Of a stretch of 64,000 bases of DNA, positions 19,238-27,887 are shown in pieces; positions within the stretch are counted from its first letter, which is position 1; each line of letters begins with the position of its first letter. The stretch lies in the NCBI RefSeq assembly GCF_900119385.1, contig NZ_FPKO01000008.1:350382-414381 (forward strand), written 5' to 3'. Both the position numbers and the translations under genes were made by a program. Origin of the DNA: Thermophilibacter mediterraneus. GTDB taxonomy: Bacteria > Actinomycetota > Coriobacteriia > Coriobacteriales > Atopobiaceae. The notes under the pieces are model-generated. The model did not search any database. It was not told where the DNA came from and saw only the letters and a program-made list of their open reading frames with translations.

Positions 19238-21832
19238 ATGGGAACCATCGCGCGCATCCTCGGCCGCGACCTCAAGCGCCTGGCGGCAAGCCCCGTCGCC
19301 CTGGTGGTGGCGGTTGGGGTCTGCCTCGTCCCCGCGCTCTACGCGTGGGTGAACATCCTTGCCAACTGGGACCCGTACCAGAGCACCTCCACCGTGCCCG
19401 TGGCCGTGGTCGTGGAGGACAAAGGCGCCGAGGTCCCCGGCATGGGAGAGGTCAACGCCGGCGACATGGTAAGGGAGAGGCTCGAGGAGAACCACCAGCT
19501 CGGCTGGACCTTCGTGGACCAGGACGAGGCGCTCGAAGGCGTCCGCGCCGGCCGCTACTACGCCGCCTTTGTCATACCGCCCGACTTCACCTCGACCCTC
19601 GCGGGCGTGCTGGACGGCCACCCCACGCAGGCCCGCATTGGCTACTACGTCAACGAGAAGGCCAACGCGGTGGCGCCCAAGGTGACGGACACGGGGGCGA
19701 CCACGCTCGAGGACCAGATCGCCGGGCAGTTTGTGTCGCTCGCCGGTAAGACCGTCACGCAGAGGCTCCAGGGCGCGGTGGGGTCCGCCGCGGGGGACGT
19801 CGACGGGGCGAGGTCGTCCGCGCTGAGGAGCCTCCGCGCCACGCAGGGGCGCCTCGACGACCTGGCGGACTCCCTCGAGGACGCGGGCGGGACCGTGGAC
19901 GCAGCGCGCGAGGCCGTGGGCCGTGCGCGTGAGACGCTCTCCGCCACGGCGGACGCGGCGGGAGGGCTCGCCTCGTCGATGGACTCCGCGCTCGGGTCGC
20001 TCGCCGGCGCGCGCGAGGGGCTGCGCTCCTTTGCCCGCGGCCTCGACGACAGGCTGGGCGAGGGCGCCTCCGCGATCTCCGGGCTGTCCTCGACGGCGAG
20101 CCAGGACATCGGCCGCATCGCCGGGGACGTGGGCTGGGCGCAGGGGCGCCTCGACGCGGCGCTCTCGCGCCTGCGGGCGGCAAACGACGACGTGGCGGGC
20201 ATGGCGGAGTCGCTCGGGGCGGCGCGCGACGAGGTCGCCTCCCTCGAGCCCGCCGACGACGCGCAGCGCGCCCTCCAGCAGCAGGTGGTCTCCGCGCTCG
20301 ACGAACAGGTGGCGCTTCTCGAGGGGCTTGCCAGCGGGCAGGCCTCCGCCCTCGACGAGCTCCAGGGGATAAGCAACGAGGTGAGCGACGGGGCCAAGAG
20401 CGTGGACGGGCTCGCCACCTCGGTGAACGACGCCGTCCAGGCGGGCGCTGGCTCGATCGACGCCCTGCGGACGGACCTCGCCACGGGCGCGGCGCCCGAG
20501 CTCTCCTCCGCGCTCGACGCCCTCGCGGACGCGGGCGGTCGCCTTGCCGGCGGCACGGGCTCGCTCGTGCCGATGATCGAGCAGGCGGACGCCGGGCTCG
20601 CCCAGCTCGACGCGCTTCTCGCCCAGAGCCAGTCCACCCTGGCGGACACCGCCGACTCCCTGAGGGGCTCCGCCGATCGCATGGGCGCGCTGGCAGACGA
20701 CCTCGCCGCCGTGCAGAGCGCCCGTGCCCTGCCCGCCGTGGACGACGTCCTCTCCCTCGACCCCGCCTCCACGGGCGCGGCGCTGGGCTCGCCGGTCAAG
20801 ATGGTCGACGAGCCGGTGTTCCCCGTTGCCAACTACGGCTCCGGGGTGGCGCCGTTCTACACCAACCTCGCGCTGTGGGTGGGCGGCTTCGTGCTCGTGG
20901 CCATCTACAAGCTGGAGGTGGACCGCGAGGGGCTGGGCGACGTCGAGGTCACGCCCACGCAGGCGTTCTTTGGGCGCTGGCTCCTGCTCGCCCTCCTCGG
21001 CCAGGTGCAGGCCCTGACGTGCTGCATGGGCGACCTGGCGCTTGGCGTCCAGTGCGTCTCCCCCGTTGCGTTTGTGCTCGCGGGCATGGCGGCGTCGCTG
21101 GTCTACGTGCTCGTGGTCTACTCGCTCGCCGTGGCGCTCAAGCACGTTGGCAAGGCGCTCGCGGTGCTGCTGGTGGTGCTGCAGATCCCCGGGGCGTCCG
21201 GCCTCTACCCCATCCAGATGCAGCCCGCCTTCTTCCGGGCCCTGGGGCCGTGGCTCCCCTTCACCTACGGGATCGGCGCCATGCGCGAGGCGGTGGCGGG
21301 CTTCTATGGAGCAAACTACGCGCGCGACCTCGCCGTCCTTGCGCTCTTTGCCGTTCCCGCGCTGCTTCTGGGCGTGGTCGCCAGAAGGCGGCTCCTTGGG
21401 GCAAACGCGCTCTTTGACCGCAAGATGGCCCAGACGGACCTCCTTGTGACCGAGCGTGACGGCGAGAAGGACGCCGGGCGCCTGGCGCTCCTGGTGGACG
21501 CGCTCGCCTCCTCCCCCGCCCACCGCGAGGCGTTCCTGGCCCGGGCCGCGCGCTTTGAGCTGGCGTACCCGCGCCGCGTGCGGCGCGGGGTCGTGGCGCT
21601 GCTGGCCGTGCCGCTGGTCCTTCTCGCCCTGCTCTTTGCCCACCCGGCAAAGCTGTTGCTGCTGAGCCTGTGGGTGGTCTCCCTGGTTGCCGCGAGCGCG
21701 TACCTCATCTGGCTGGAGTACGTGCACGAGCGGCTGGCGGAGCGCGCCGGGCTGGCACGGATGGACAGAGACGAGCTGGTCGCGCTGGCCGAGGACGCCG
21801 CGCGGGCCGAGAAGGGAGGCGAGGCGCGATGA
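19238..21832 (+). CDS. YhgE/Pip domain membrane protein
   Basis: An 864-residue membrane protein. An N-terminal membrane segment (VALVVAVGVCLVPALYAW) precedes a conserved extracytoplasmic YhgE domain containing LANWDPY, YYAAFVIPPDFT and the NEKANAVAPKV motif. A long Ala-rich helical region of about 350 residues follows, then an ABC-2-like block of about five to six membrane segments near 540-740. A basic C-terminal cytoplasmic part carries two more segments. This matches the YhgE/Pip/EsaA-like family, linked to export or phage-receptor roles in Gram-positives. It is coupled by ATGA to a paralogue and lies next to tetR. Confidence 0.88.
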   Translation: MGTIARILGRDLKRLAASPVALVVAVGVCLVPALYAWVNILANWDPYQSTSTVPVAVVVEDKGAEVPGMGEVNAGDMVRERLEENHQLGWTFVDQDEALEGVRAGRYYAAFVIPPDFTSTLAGVLDGHPTQARIGYYVNEKANAVAPKVTDTGATTLEDQIAGQFVSLAGKTVTQRLQGAVGSAAGDVDGARSSALRSLRATQGRLDDLADSLEDAGGTVDAAREAVGRARETLSATADAAGGLASSMDSALGSLAGAREGLRSFARGLDDRLGEGASAISGLSSTASQDIGRIAGDVGWAQGRLDAALSRLRAANDDVAGMAESLGAARDEVASLEPADDAQRALQQQVVSALDEQVALLEGLASGQASALDELQGISNEVSDGAKSVDGLATSVNDAVQAGAGSIDALRTDLATGAAPELSSALDALADAGGRLAGGTGSLVPMIEQADAGLAQLDALLAQSQSTLADTADSLRGSADRMGALADDLAAVQSARALPAVDDVLSLDPASTGAALGSPVKMVDEPVFPVANYGSGVAPFYTNLALWVGGFVLVAIYKLEVDREGLGDVEVTPTQAFFGRWLLLALLGQVQALTCCMGDLALGVQCVSPVAFVLAGMAASLVYVLVVYSLAVALKHVGKALAVLLVVLQIPGASGLYPIQMQPAFFRALGPWLPFTYGIGAMREAVAGFYGANYARDLAVLALFAVPALLLGVVARRRLLGANALFDRKMAQTDLLVTERDGEKDAGRLALLVDALASSPAHREAFLARAARFELAYPRRVRRGVVALLAVPLVLLALLFAHPAKLLLLSLWVVSLVAASAYLIWLEYVHERLAERAGLARMDRDELVALAEDAARAEKGGEAR

Positions 21833-24057
21833 GAGGGGTCTGGGAGCTTGTGCGCCGCGACGCGCGTCACGTGCGGGCCAACGCCATCGCACTAGTGGTC
21901 TTTGTGGGAATCGTCGCCGTGCCGTCCTTCTACGCGTGGTTCAACATCGCGGGCAGCTGGGACCCGTACGGCAACACGGGCAACATCCGCGTGGCCGTTG
22001 CCAACGAGGACGAGGGCTACTCCGGGGAGCTGGTGCCCCTGACCGTCAACATGGGCGAGCGCGTGGTGGCCGAGCTGCAGGGTTCCGACTCCATTGGGTA
22101 CGTGGTCACCTCGGAGGCCGACGCCGTCGAGGGCGTGCGCTCGGGCGAGTACTACGCGGCCGTGGTGATTCCGCCGGACTTCTCGCGCGACATGATGACC
22201 ACCTTCTCCGCCGATCCCGTCCGTGCCGATGTGCGCTTCTACCAGAACGAGAAGGCAAACGCCATCGCCACCATAGTCACCGACAAGGCGTCCTCGGCCG
22301 TGATGGCGCAGATCGACTCCGGATTTGCCGAGGCGGTGAGCGCCGTTGGCGCGGGCGGCCTCAAGGAGCTGGGCTCCGCGCTCGACGACGACGCGGTGAC
22401 GGGCCTCGCGGCGCGCCTCGACGCCGCGGTGACGGACTCCGCCGACACACTCTCCGAAACGGCGGGCTCCGTAAGGGACTTCGCGGACCTGCTCGAGTCG
22501 ACGCGCGGGCTTCTGGGCAGCGGCGCGGGGGTGGCAGACGCGGCGCTCTCCCCCGCGGCGGACGCCGGCGAGGTGCTGCGCGAGACGGCGTCGGGCCTTG
22601 CGGGGGCCGGGTCGGCGATAGACGACGCGGAGACGTCCGTGGCAGGCGCGCTCGAGTCCGCGGGCGCGGGGCTCGACGGCGTGGACGCGGCGATAGACGA
22701 CGCACTCGACGTCGCGGGCGCGCAGGAGGCAAGGATCCAGAAGGGCCTCTCCGCCGCGCGGGACGCCGTGGGCGAGCAGATCGGTGCGCTCGAGCGGCTG
22801 GACGGCGCGCTTGGGGAGCAGCTCGACCTCATGCGCGAGCTCGAGGGGACGCTTCCCGAGGGCAGCCCCGTGCGCGAGGGGCTCGGCAGCGCGATTGCGG
22901 GCGTGGGCGGTCTGCGCGACCGCGTTGACCAGGCGCTCGTTGAGCTGCGCGACCTCTCTGACGGGCTGGGCCAGACGATGGGCGACCTCGACGCCGGGGC
23001 AGCGGACGCCGAGGAGGCGCGCGAGCGGCTCAAGGGCCTCGTGGACGAGGCGCGCACGGCGGTGGGCGGCGCGGGGCAGCTCTACGACGACGAGGTGCGC
23101 GGCAGCCTCGGGAACCTTGCGGGGCAGGTGGCCGAGGCCGCCGAGCAGGCGGACGCGATCGAAGGGAACCTCGCCGGGACCCTTGCGGCCGTGGACTCCG
23201 CGGCAAAGGACGCGCGCGACGGGCTCGCCGGGGCGCGCGACGATCTCGACGAGACCGCGGACAGCCTGGACGCGGCGGCCGAGAAGCTCGATGGCCTGCA
23301 CGAGCGGCTGCGCTCCGCACTTGACTCGGGCGACGCGCGGCAGGTGAGGGAGGTCCTGGCGTCTGGCCCGGAGGGGCTCGCCGAGTTTGTGGCGGCGCCG
23401 GTCTCGGTCGAGCGCACGGCTGTGTTTCCCGTTGAGAACAACGGCTCGGCGATGGCGCCCTTCTACACGACGCTTGCCATCTGGATTGGCGGGGTGGTGC
23501 TCGCGGCGCTGGTGCGCGCGACGCCCTCCGAGGCCGCGCTCGAGGAGACGGGCTGCTCGCACGCGCAGGCCTACGTGGGACGCCTTGCGCTCTTTGTTGC
23601 CGTGGGGCTGGCCCAGGCGGCGCTCATCTGCGGCGGAGACCTCTTCTACCTGGGAGTTCAGTGCGAGCACCCGTGGCTCATGCTGCTTGCGTGCCTGGCG
23701 TCGTCGCTCGTCTACGTCAACTTGATCTTCTCGCTCACGGCGTCCTTTGGCGACGTGGGCAAGGCCGTTGCCGTGGTGCTCATGGTGGTCCAGGTGGCCG
23801 GCTCGGGCGGCACGTTCCCGCCCGAGATGCTGCCCGCTCCGTTCCAGGCGGTCTACTCGTGGCTGCCGTTTGTGCACAGCGAGGCGGCGCTGCGGGCGGC
23901 GATGTTTGGGGTCTGGGACGGAGACTTCTGGCGCGAGCTTGGCGTTCTTCTCGCCTACCTGGTGCCGGCGCTGCTCCTGGGCCTGGTGCTGCGCCGTCCC
24001 GTGATCCGCCTGAACGAGTGGTTTGAGCACCGCCTGGAGCGCACGCGACTCATGTGA
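21829..24057 (+). CDS. YhgE/Pip domain membrane protein (second paralogue)
   Basis: A 742-residue protein whose ATG overlaps the upstream yhgE stop. It has the same architecture: N-terminal membrane segment (ALVVFVGIVAVPSFYAWFN), YhgE domain with YYAAVVIPPDF and FYQNEKANAIATI, a long helical Ala/Asp-rich stalk, and a C-terminal set of about six membrane segments. It lacks the extra C-terminal cytoplasmic region of its partner. Tandem paralogues under one TetR suggest a heteromeric complex that moves or senses a membrane-active compound. That is inference from architecture and context only. Confidence 0.88.
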   Translation: MRGVWELVRRDARHVRANAIALVVFVGIVAVPSFYAWFNIAGSWDPYGNTGNIRVAVANEDEGYSGELVPLTVNMGERVVAELQGSDSIGYVVTSEADAVEGVRSGEYYAAVVIPPDFSRDMMTTFSADPVRADVRFYQNEKANAIATIVTDKASSAVMAQIDSGFAEAVSAVGAGGLKELGSALDDDAVTGLAARLDAAVTDSADTLSETAGSVRDFADLLESTRGLLGSGAGVADAALSPAADAGEVLRETASGLAGAGSAIDDAETSVAGALESAGAGLDGVDAAIDDALDVAGAQEARIQKGLSAARDAVGEQIGALERLDGALGEQLDLMRELEGTLPEGSPVREGLGSAIAGVGGLRDRVDQALVELRDLSDGLGQTMGDLDAGAADAEEARERLKGLVDEARTAVGGAGQLYDDEVRGSLGNLAGQVAEAAEQADAIEGNLAGTLAAVDSAAKDARDGLAGARDDLDETADSLDAAAEKLDGLHERLRSALDSGDARQVREVLASGPEGLAEFVAAPVSVERTAVFPVENNGSAMAPFYTTLAIWIGGVVLAALVRATPSEAALEETGCSHAQAYVGRLALFVAVGLAQAALICGGDLFYLGVQCEHPWLMLLACLASSLVYVNLIFSLTASFGDVGKAVAVVLMVVQVAGSGGTFPPEMLPAPFQAVYSWLPFVHSEAALRAAMFGVWDGDFWRELGVLLAYLVPALLLGLVLRRPVIRLNEWFEHRLERTRLM

Positions 24058-24445
24058 GGCCGCGCGGGCGACGCGCGGTGCCGGTGGAGCCGAGAAACCC
24101 GCTCGGTTGCGACGGACTCGCCGGGCGCGAGCCCGGAATCGGCCGTGGTTGCGACGGGCTCGCTGGACGCGAGCCCAAAATCGGCCGCGGTTGCGACGAA
24201 ATCAGGGCGATCGCGTCGCAGCCACGGCGGATTCCAGGCTCATCACGGGCCACGACCGGGCATCACCGTCGCAGTCGTGGGCAAAACCGGGCTCGGCGCC
24301 GGAGCACGCGTCGCCGCACGTCGCAGTCGCCGGCGATTCCGGGCTCGTGGTTGCCGTGCGGACATCGTCGGGACGTCGCCGCCCTTCTCGCCGGCGCTGT
24401 ATACTAGGCGCGTATGTGACGATAAGAACCACGGAGAGGAACCTC
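24058..24445. repeat. Intergenic region with 42-bp tandem repeats before gltX
   Basis: A unit starting GGTTGCGACGG occupies 24105-24146 and 24147-24188 (42 bases each), with a third start at 24189. Each unit contains an inner ACTCGCCGGGCGCGAG-type palindrome and ends AATCGGCCG. More diverged GTCGCA and GATTCC fragments in both orientations continue to about 24360. A TATACT -10-like box at 24400-24405 probably drives gltX. No gene is evident. Confidence 0.7.
24400..24405 (+). promoter_or_regulatory. Putative gltX -10 element
   Basis: TATACT lies 41 bases upstream of the gltX ATG, giving a leader of about 34 bases. No strong -35 was found, which is common in high-GC actinobacteria. Confidence 0.5.
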
Positions 24446-25930
24446 ATGTCCGAGACCCCCGTTCGCGTGCGCTTTGCGCCCTCGCCCACCGGCAAGCTCC
24501 ACGTTGGCGGCGCGCGCACCGCAATCTACAACTGGGCGTTTGCCCGCGCCAACCACGGCACCTTCATCCTGCGCATCGACGATACCGACCCCGAGCGCTC
24601 CACCGAGGAGAACACCCAGATCATCCTGCGCGCCATGCGCTGGCTGGGTCTCGACTGGGACGAGGGCCCGGAGGTGGGCGGCGACTTTGGCCCCTACAAG
24701 CAGACCGAGCGCGCCCAGATGTATCGCGACGCCGCGCAGCGCCTCTGGGATGAGGGCAAGGCCTACCCGTGCTTCTGCACGCCCGAGCAGCTGGCCGCCG
24801 ACCGCGAGGCCGCGCAGGCGCGCAAGGACCCCTTCCAGGGCTACCAGCGCCGCTGCCGCGACCTCGACCCCGAGGAGGCGCGCGCCCGTATTGCCGCCGG
24901 CGAGCCGTACGTCCTGCGCATCAAGGTGCCCGAGGACCGCGGCGACGTGGTGGTGCGCGACGCGGTCCACGGCGACGTGACCTTTGCCGCCCGCGAGCTC
25001 GATGACTTTGTCATCCAGCGCACCGACGGCACGCCGACCTACAACTTCGCCACGGTCGTTGACGACGCCGCCATGGGCATCACCCACGTCATCCGCGGCG
25101 ACGACCACCTCTCCAACACGCCGCGCCAGGTCATCGTCTACGAGGCCCTGGGCGCGCCGGTGCCCACCTTCGCGCACATCTCCATGATCTTGGGCGCGGA
25201 CGGCAAGAAGCTCTCCAAGCGCCACGGCGCCACCAACGTGGAGGAGTACCGCGACGCGGGCTATCTTTCGGATGCGTTTGTCAACTACCTGGCGCTTCTG
25301 GGCTGGTCGCTCGACGGCGAGACCACGATCATCCCGCGCGATGTCCTGGCCCGCGAGTTCTCGCTCGACCACGTGTCCAAGAACCCGGCGACCTTTGACC
25401 CCAAGAAGCTCGACTGGATCCAGGCGGAGTACATCCACGCCATGAGCGACCAGGAGTTTGCGGACGAGGTCATGCTTCCCGAGCTCCACGAGGCCGGCGT
25501 CATCGGGGGCGACTTCGAGGCCGACGAGGAGTGGGTCGACGCGCTCGCGGCCATCGTGAAGCCGCGCACCAAGTTCCCCGCCGACGTGGTGGGGGTGGCC
25601 GCGCCCGTCTTCGCGACGGCGCAGACGCTGGAGTACGACGAGAAGTCCGTGGCCAAGGGCCTCGTCAAGGAGGGCATGGGCGCGGTCGTCGACGCGGCGC
25701 GCGAGGTCCTTCTCGCCCTGCCCGCGGACGGCTGGTCCGCAGGGGCCATCGACGCCGCACTCGAGACGCTGCCCGAGCGGCTCGACCTCAAGAAGCGCCT
25801 CGTCTTCCAGGCGGTTCGCGTCGCCGTGTGCGGCAACCTGGTGTCCCCGCCGCTCGGGGAGACCATGGCGCTCGTCGGTCGCGAGGACTGCCTCGCGCGC
25901 CTCGAGCGCGCCCGCGCCATGGCGCTGTAG
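24446..25930 (+). CDS. gltX: Glutamyl-tRNA synthetase
   Basis: Charges tRNA-Glu with glutamate, and in bacteria lacking GlnRS also tRNA-Gln. The 494-residue class I synthetase starts MSETPVRVRFAPSPTGKLHVGG with the HIGH-like motif HVGG, and has the KMSKS-equivalent KKLSKRHG, the VIRGDDHLSNTPRQ segment and an anticodon-binding C-terminal half. The ATG at 24446 follows GGAGAGG; upstream in-frame sequence is repeat DNA. A Glu/Gln tRNA cluster lies about 5 kb away. It is monocistronic and followed by a strong terminator. Confidence 0.97.
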   Translation: MSETPVRVRFAPSPTGKLHVGGARTAIYNWAFARANHGTFILRIDDTDPERSTEENTQIILRAMRWLGLDWDEGPEVGGDFGPYKQTERAQMYRDAAQRLWDEGKAYPCFCTPEQLAADREAAQARKDPFQGYQRRCRDLDPEEARARIAAGEPYVLRIKVPEDRGDVVVRDAVHGDVTFAARELDDFVIQRTDGTPTYNFATVVDDAAMGITHVIRGDDHLSNTPRQVIVYEALGAPVPTFAHISMILGADGKKLSKRHGATNVEEYRDAGYLSDAFVNYLALLGWSLDGETTIIPRDVLAREFSLDHVSKNPATFDPKKLDWIQAEYIHAMSDQEFADEVMLPELHEAGVIGGDFEADEEWVDALAAIVKPRTKFPADVVGVAAPVFATAQTLEYDEKSVAKGLVKEGMGAVVDAAREVLLALPADGWSAGAIDAALETLPERLDLKKRLVFQAVRVAVCGNLVSPPLGETMALVGREDCLARLERARAMAL

Positions 25931-25959
25931 CGCCGGCGACGCGCTCTTCTCGCCCGCGT

Positions 25960-26010
25960 GACGCCCGGGCCCGCAGCCACGCCGTGCGCCTGCGGGCCCG
26001 GGCGTCTTTT
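25960..26010 (+). terminator. Rho-independent terminator of gltX
   Basis: GACGCCCGGGCCCGCAG at 25960-25976 is the exact complement of 25990-26006, a 17-bp stem with a 13-base loop, followed directly by TTTT. It lies 30 bases after the gltX stop. Confidence 0.9.
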
Positions 26011-26037
26011 GCGTTCCGGCCGCGGGCCGCGCGCGTA

Positions 26038-26143
26038 GGCGCCTGCCGACAGTCTGCGGGCCCAAAACGTCGTTTGGCTCCTACAAGTCGCAACCTGTAG
26101 GAGCCAAACGACACTTCTGGGAGCAAGACTGTCGGCGGGCGCC
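26038..26143. repeat. Nested palindrome between gltX and pcp
   Basis: The inner stem is a perfect 17 bp (26069-26085 with 26096-26112, GTCGTTTGGCTCCTACA) around a 10-base loop. The outer imperfect arms (26038-26055 with 26126-26143) share GCCGACAGTCT and AGACTGTCGGC. The inner stem has less GC than its surroundings. There is no adjacent U-tract, so it looks like a mobile palindromic repeat or a structured RNA rather than a terminator. Confidence 0.8.
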
Positions 26144-26212
26144 CACACTCTCCCGTGGGCCGTCGCGCCCGCGGCGGCCGGCGCCGCGCGGTCGGAAGAC
26201 GGGAGGAACCGC

Positions 26213-26857
26213 CTACTGCTCGGTGCCCTCGCCGGCGCGCACCTCGTCGTCCGAGCCGCTCACCGCCGCCCCGATCATGGCCGTGAGGCCGGCGACCATC
26301 ATGTCGACGCTCATCGAGGCCGTGCCCTCGCCCATCGAGAGCGCCTGCTCTGCGGCGTACGGGACGTGCACGAACCCGCCGCGAACGCCGGGGTGGCGCG
26401 TGGCCAGGCAGTGCATCAGCTCGTAGAGGACCTCGTTGCAGCAGAAGGTTCCCGCGGTGTACGAGACGGCGGCCGGCACGCCCGCGGCGCGGCAGGCGTC
26501 GACCATCGCGAAGACGGGCAGCGTGGCGAAGTAGGCGTCGGGGCCGTCGGCCTCGAGCCTGCCCACGGGCTGGTTGCCCTCGTTGTCGGGAATGCGCGCG
26601 TTGGCGTAGTTGATGCCCACGAACTCGGGGGTGATGTGGGAGCGGCCCCCCGCCTGGCCCACGCAGACGACGACGTCGGGCGCGTGCTCGTCGATGGCCG
26701 CCTCGACGGCGGCGCTGTCCTTGCCAAAGACCACGGGAATCTGGACGGTGACGACCTCGGCGCCGGCGATCTGGCGCGGCAGGCGCTGCACGGCCTCGAG
26801 CGCGGGGTTGATGGTGGCGCCGCCGAAGGGCTCGAACCCGGTGACCAGTACCTTCAT
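26213..26857 (-). CDS. pcp: Pyroglutamyl-peptidase I
   Basis: A 214-residue cytosolic cysteine peptidase (family C15) that removes N-terminal pyroglutamate from peptides. It starts MKVLVTGFEPFGG and has the GINYANARIPDNEGNQP segment with the catalytic Glu region upstream. The Cys motif SYTAGTFCCNEVLYELMH and the His in GGFVHVPY complete the triad. The length is typical. It follows the DUF969/DUF979 membrane genes in the same direction after about 70 bases, suggesting that imported pyroglutamyl peptides or 5-oxoproline are handled here. Confidence 0.96.
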   Translation of the reverse strand: MKVLVTGFEPFGGATINPALEAVQRLPRQIAGAEVVTVQIPVVFGKDSAAVEAAIDEHAPDVVVCVGQAGGRSHITPEFVGINYANARIPDNEGNQPVGRLEADGPDAYFATLPVFAMVDACRAAGVPAAVSYTAGTFCCNEVLYELMHCLATRHPGVRGGFVHVPYAAEQALSMGEGTASMSVDMMVAGLTAMIGAAVSGSDDEVRAGEGTEQ

Positions 26858-26924
26858 GGGTGTGCTTCCTTTCGTTGGGTCGTGGGCGTGATGCGGGACG
26901 GGGCGGTGGCGCGCCCCGCCGCCG

Positions 26925-27887
26925 TCACAGCGCGGTCATGACGATCATGTAGACGATCTGCGCCGCGAGCATGATGAGCGCGATGGGGACCTGCTTCTTG
27001 ATGACGCCGTAGGAGTCCTTCATCTCGAGGATCGCCACGGGTAGGATGTTGAAGTTGGCCGCCATGGGCGTCATGAGCGTCCCGCAGAAGCCGCAGGTGA
27101 GCGCGACCGAGCCCACGAGGGCGGGGTCGGCGCCGAGCGACAGGACGAACGGGGCGCCGATGCCCACCGTGAGCACGGTGATGGCGCCGTAGGCGTTGCC
27201 CATGACCATGGTGAACACCGCCATGCCGATGGCGTAGACGATGATGCCCACCACGAGGTTGCCCTGGGGGATGACCCCAGAGACGAGATGTGAGATGACG
27301 TCGCCCACGCCCGCCGCGGTGAAGATGGAGCCGAGGGCCGCCAGCAGGATCGGCAGCATGGACAGCGGGCCCACCGCGTCGAGCATGCGGCGCGTGTCGT
27401 TGAGGAAGACCCTCGGGGTGTTGGCGTGGGAGAAGGCGAAGAGCATGAGGCCGCCCACGACCACGCCGAAGGTCAGGCCGACGAGCGAGCTGATGTTGGT
27501 GAAGAGCGCGAAGACGAGCGCCATGACGCCGAGCGACAGGGCGGGCACGAAGAGCTTCATGCCGATCCTCTCGTAGTTGCCCTGCATCTCCTCGGCGGTG
27601 GGCTCGTCGCCCGTCCCCCGGCCCACCTGCTTGCAGATGGCCGGGATCACCATGACGATCACGAGCGCGCCCGTGACGGTGCTCGGGACCCAGCGTCCCA
27701 CGATGAAGAGCATGCCGCACACCACCCAGAAGATCGCCGTCCCCACGCGCTTGGGGTTGGTGCGGTCGACGGCGTTGCGCACGCCCGCGTAGACCGCGAT
27801 GAGGCCCATGACGATGTAGGCCACCTCGAGGAGCTTGTCGGAGAGCGTCACGTCGGCGCTCTGGAAGAACTGGATGAACTCCGTCAC
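26925..27887 (-). CDS. DUF979 family membrane protein
   Basis: A 320-residue very hydrophobic protein with about eight to ten membrane segments. Recognisable features are the N-terminal LEVAYIVMGLIAVYAGVRN, the MVMGNAYGAITVLTVGIG stretch, and a C-terminal TPMAANFNILPVAILEMKD motif. This is the DUF979 family, which almost always occurs beside DUF969. It starts with GTG overlapping the DUF969 stop (GTGA), so the two are coupled and probably form one transporter. The adjacent pcp suggests 5-oxoproline or a pyroglutamyl compound as substrate, which is inference. Confidence 0.85.
   Translation of the reverse strand: MTEFIQFFQSADVTLSDKLLEVAYIVMGLIAVYAGVRNAVDRTNPKRVGTAIFWVVCGMLFIVGRWVPSTVTGALVIVMVIPAICKQVGRGTGDEPTAEEMQGNYERIGMKLFVPALSLGVMALVFALFTNISSLVGLTFGVVVGGLMLFAFSHANTPRVFLNDTRRMLDAVGPLSMLPILLAALGSIFTAAGVGDVISHLVSGVIPQGNLVVGIIVYAIGMAVFTMVMGNAYGAITVLTVGIGAPFVLSLGADPALVGSVALTCGFCGTLMTPMAANFNILPVAILEMKDSYGVIKKQVPIALIMLAAQIVYMIVMTAL

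Noticed and set aside
19238-24057. Type VII secretion locus based on EsaA-like YhgE proteins
   Set aside because: No EssC-type ATPase, WXG100 protein or LXG toxin gene lies near. Only the YhgE/Pip domain similarity is present.
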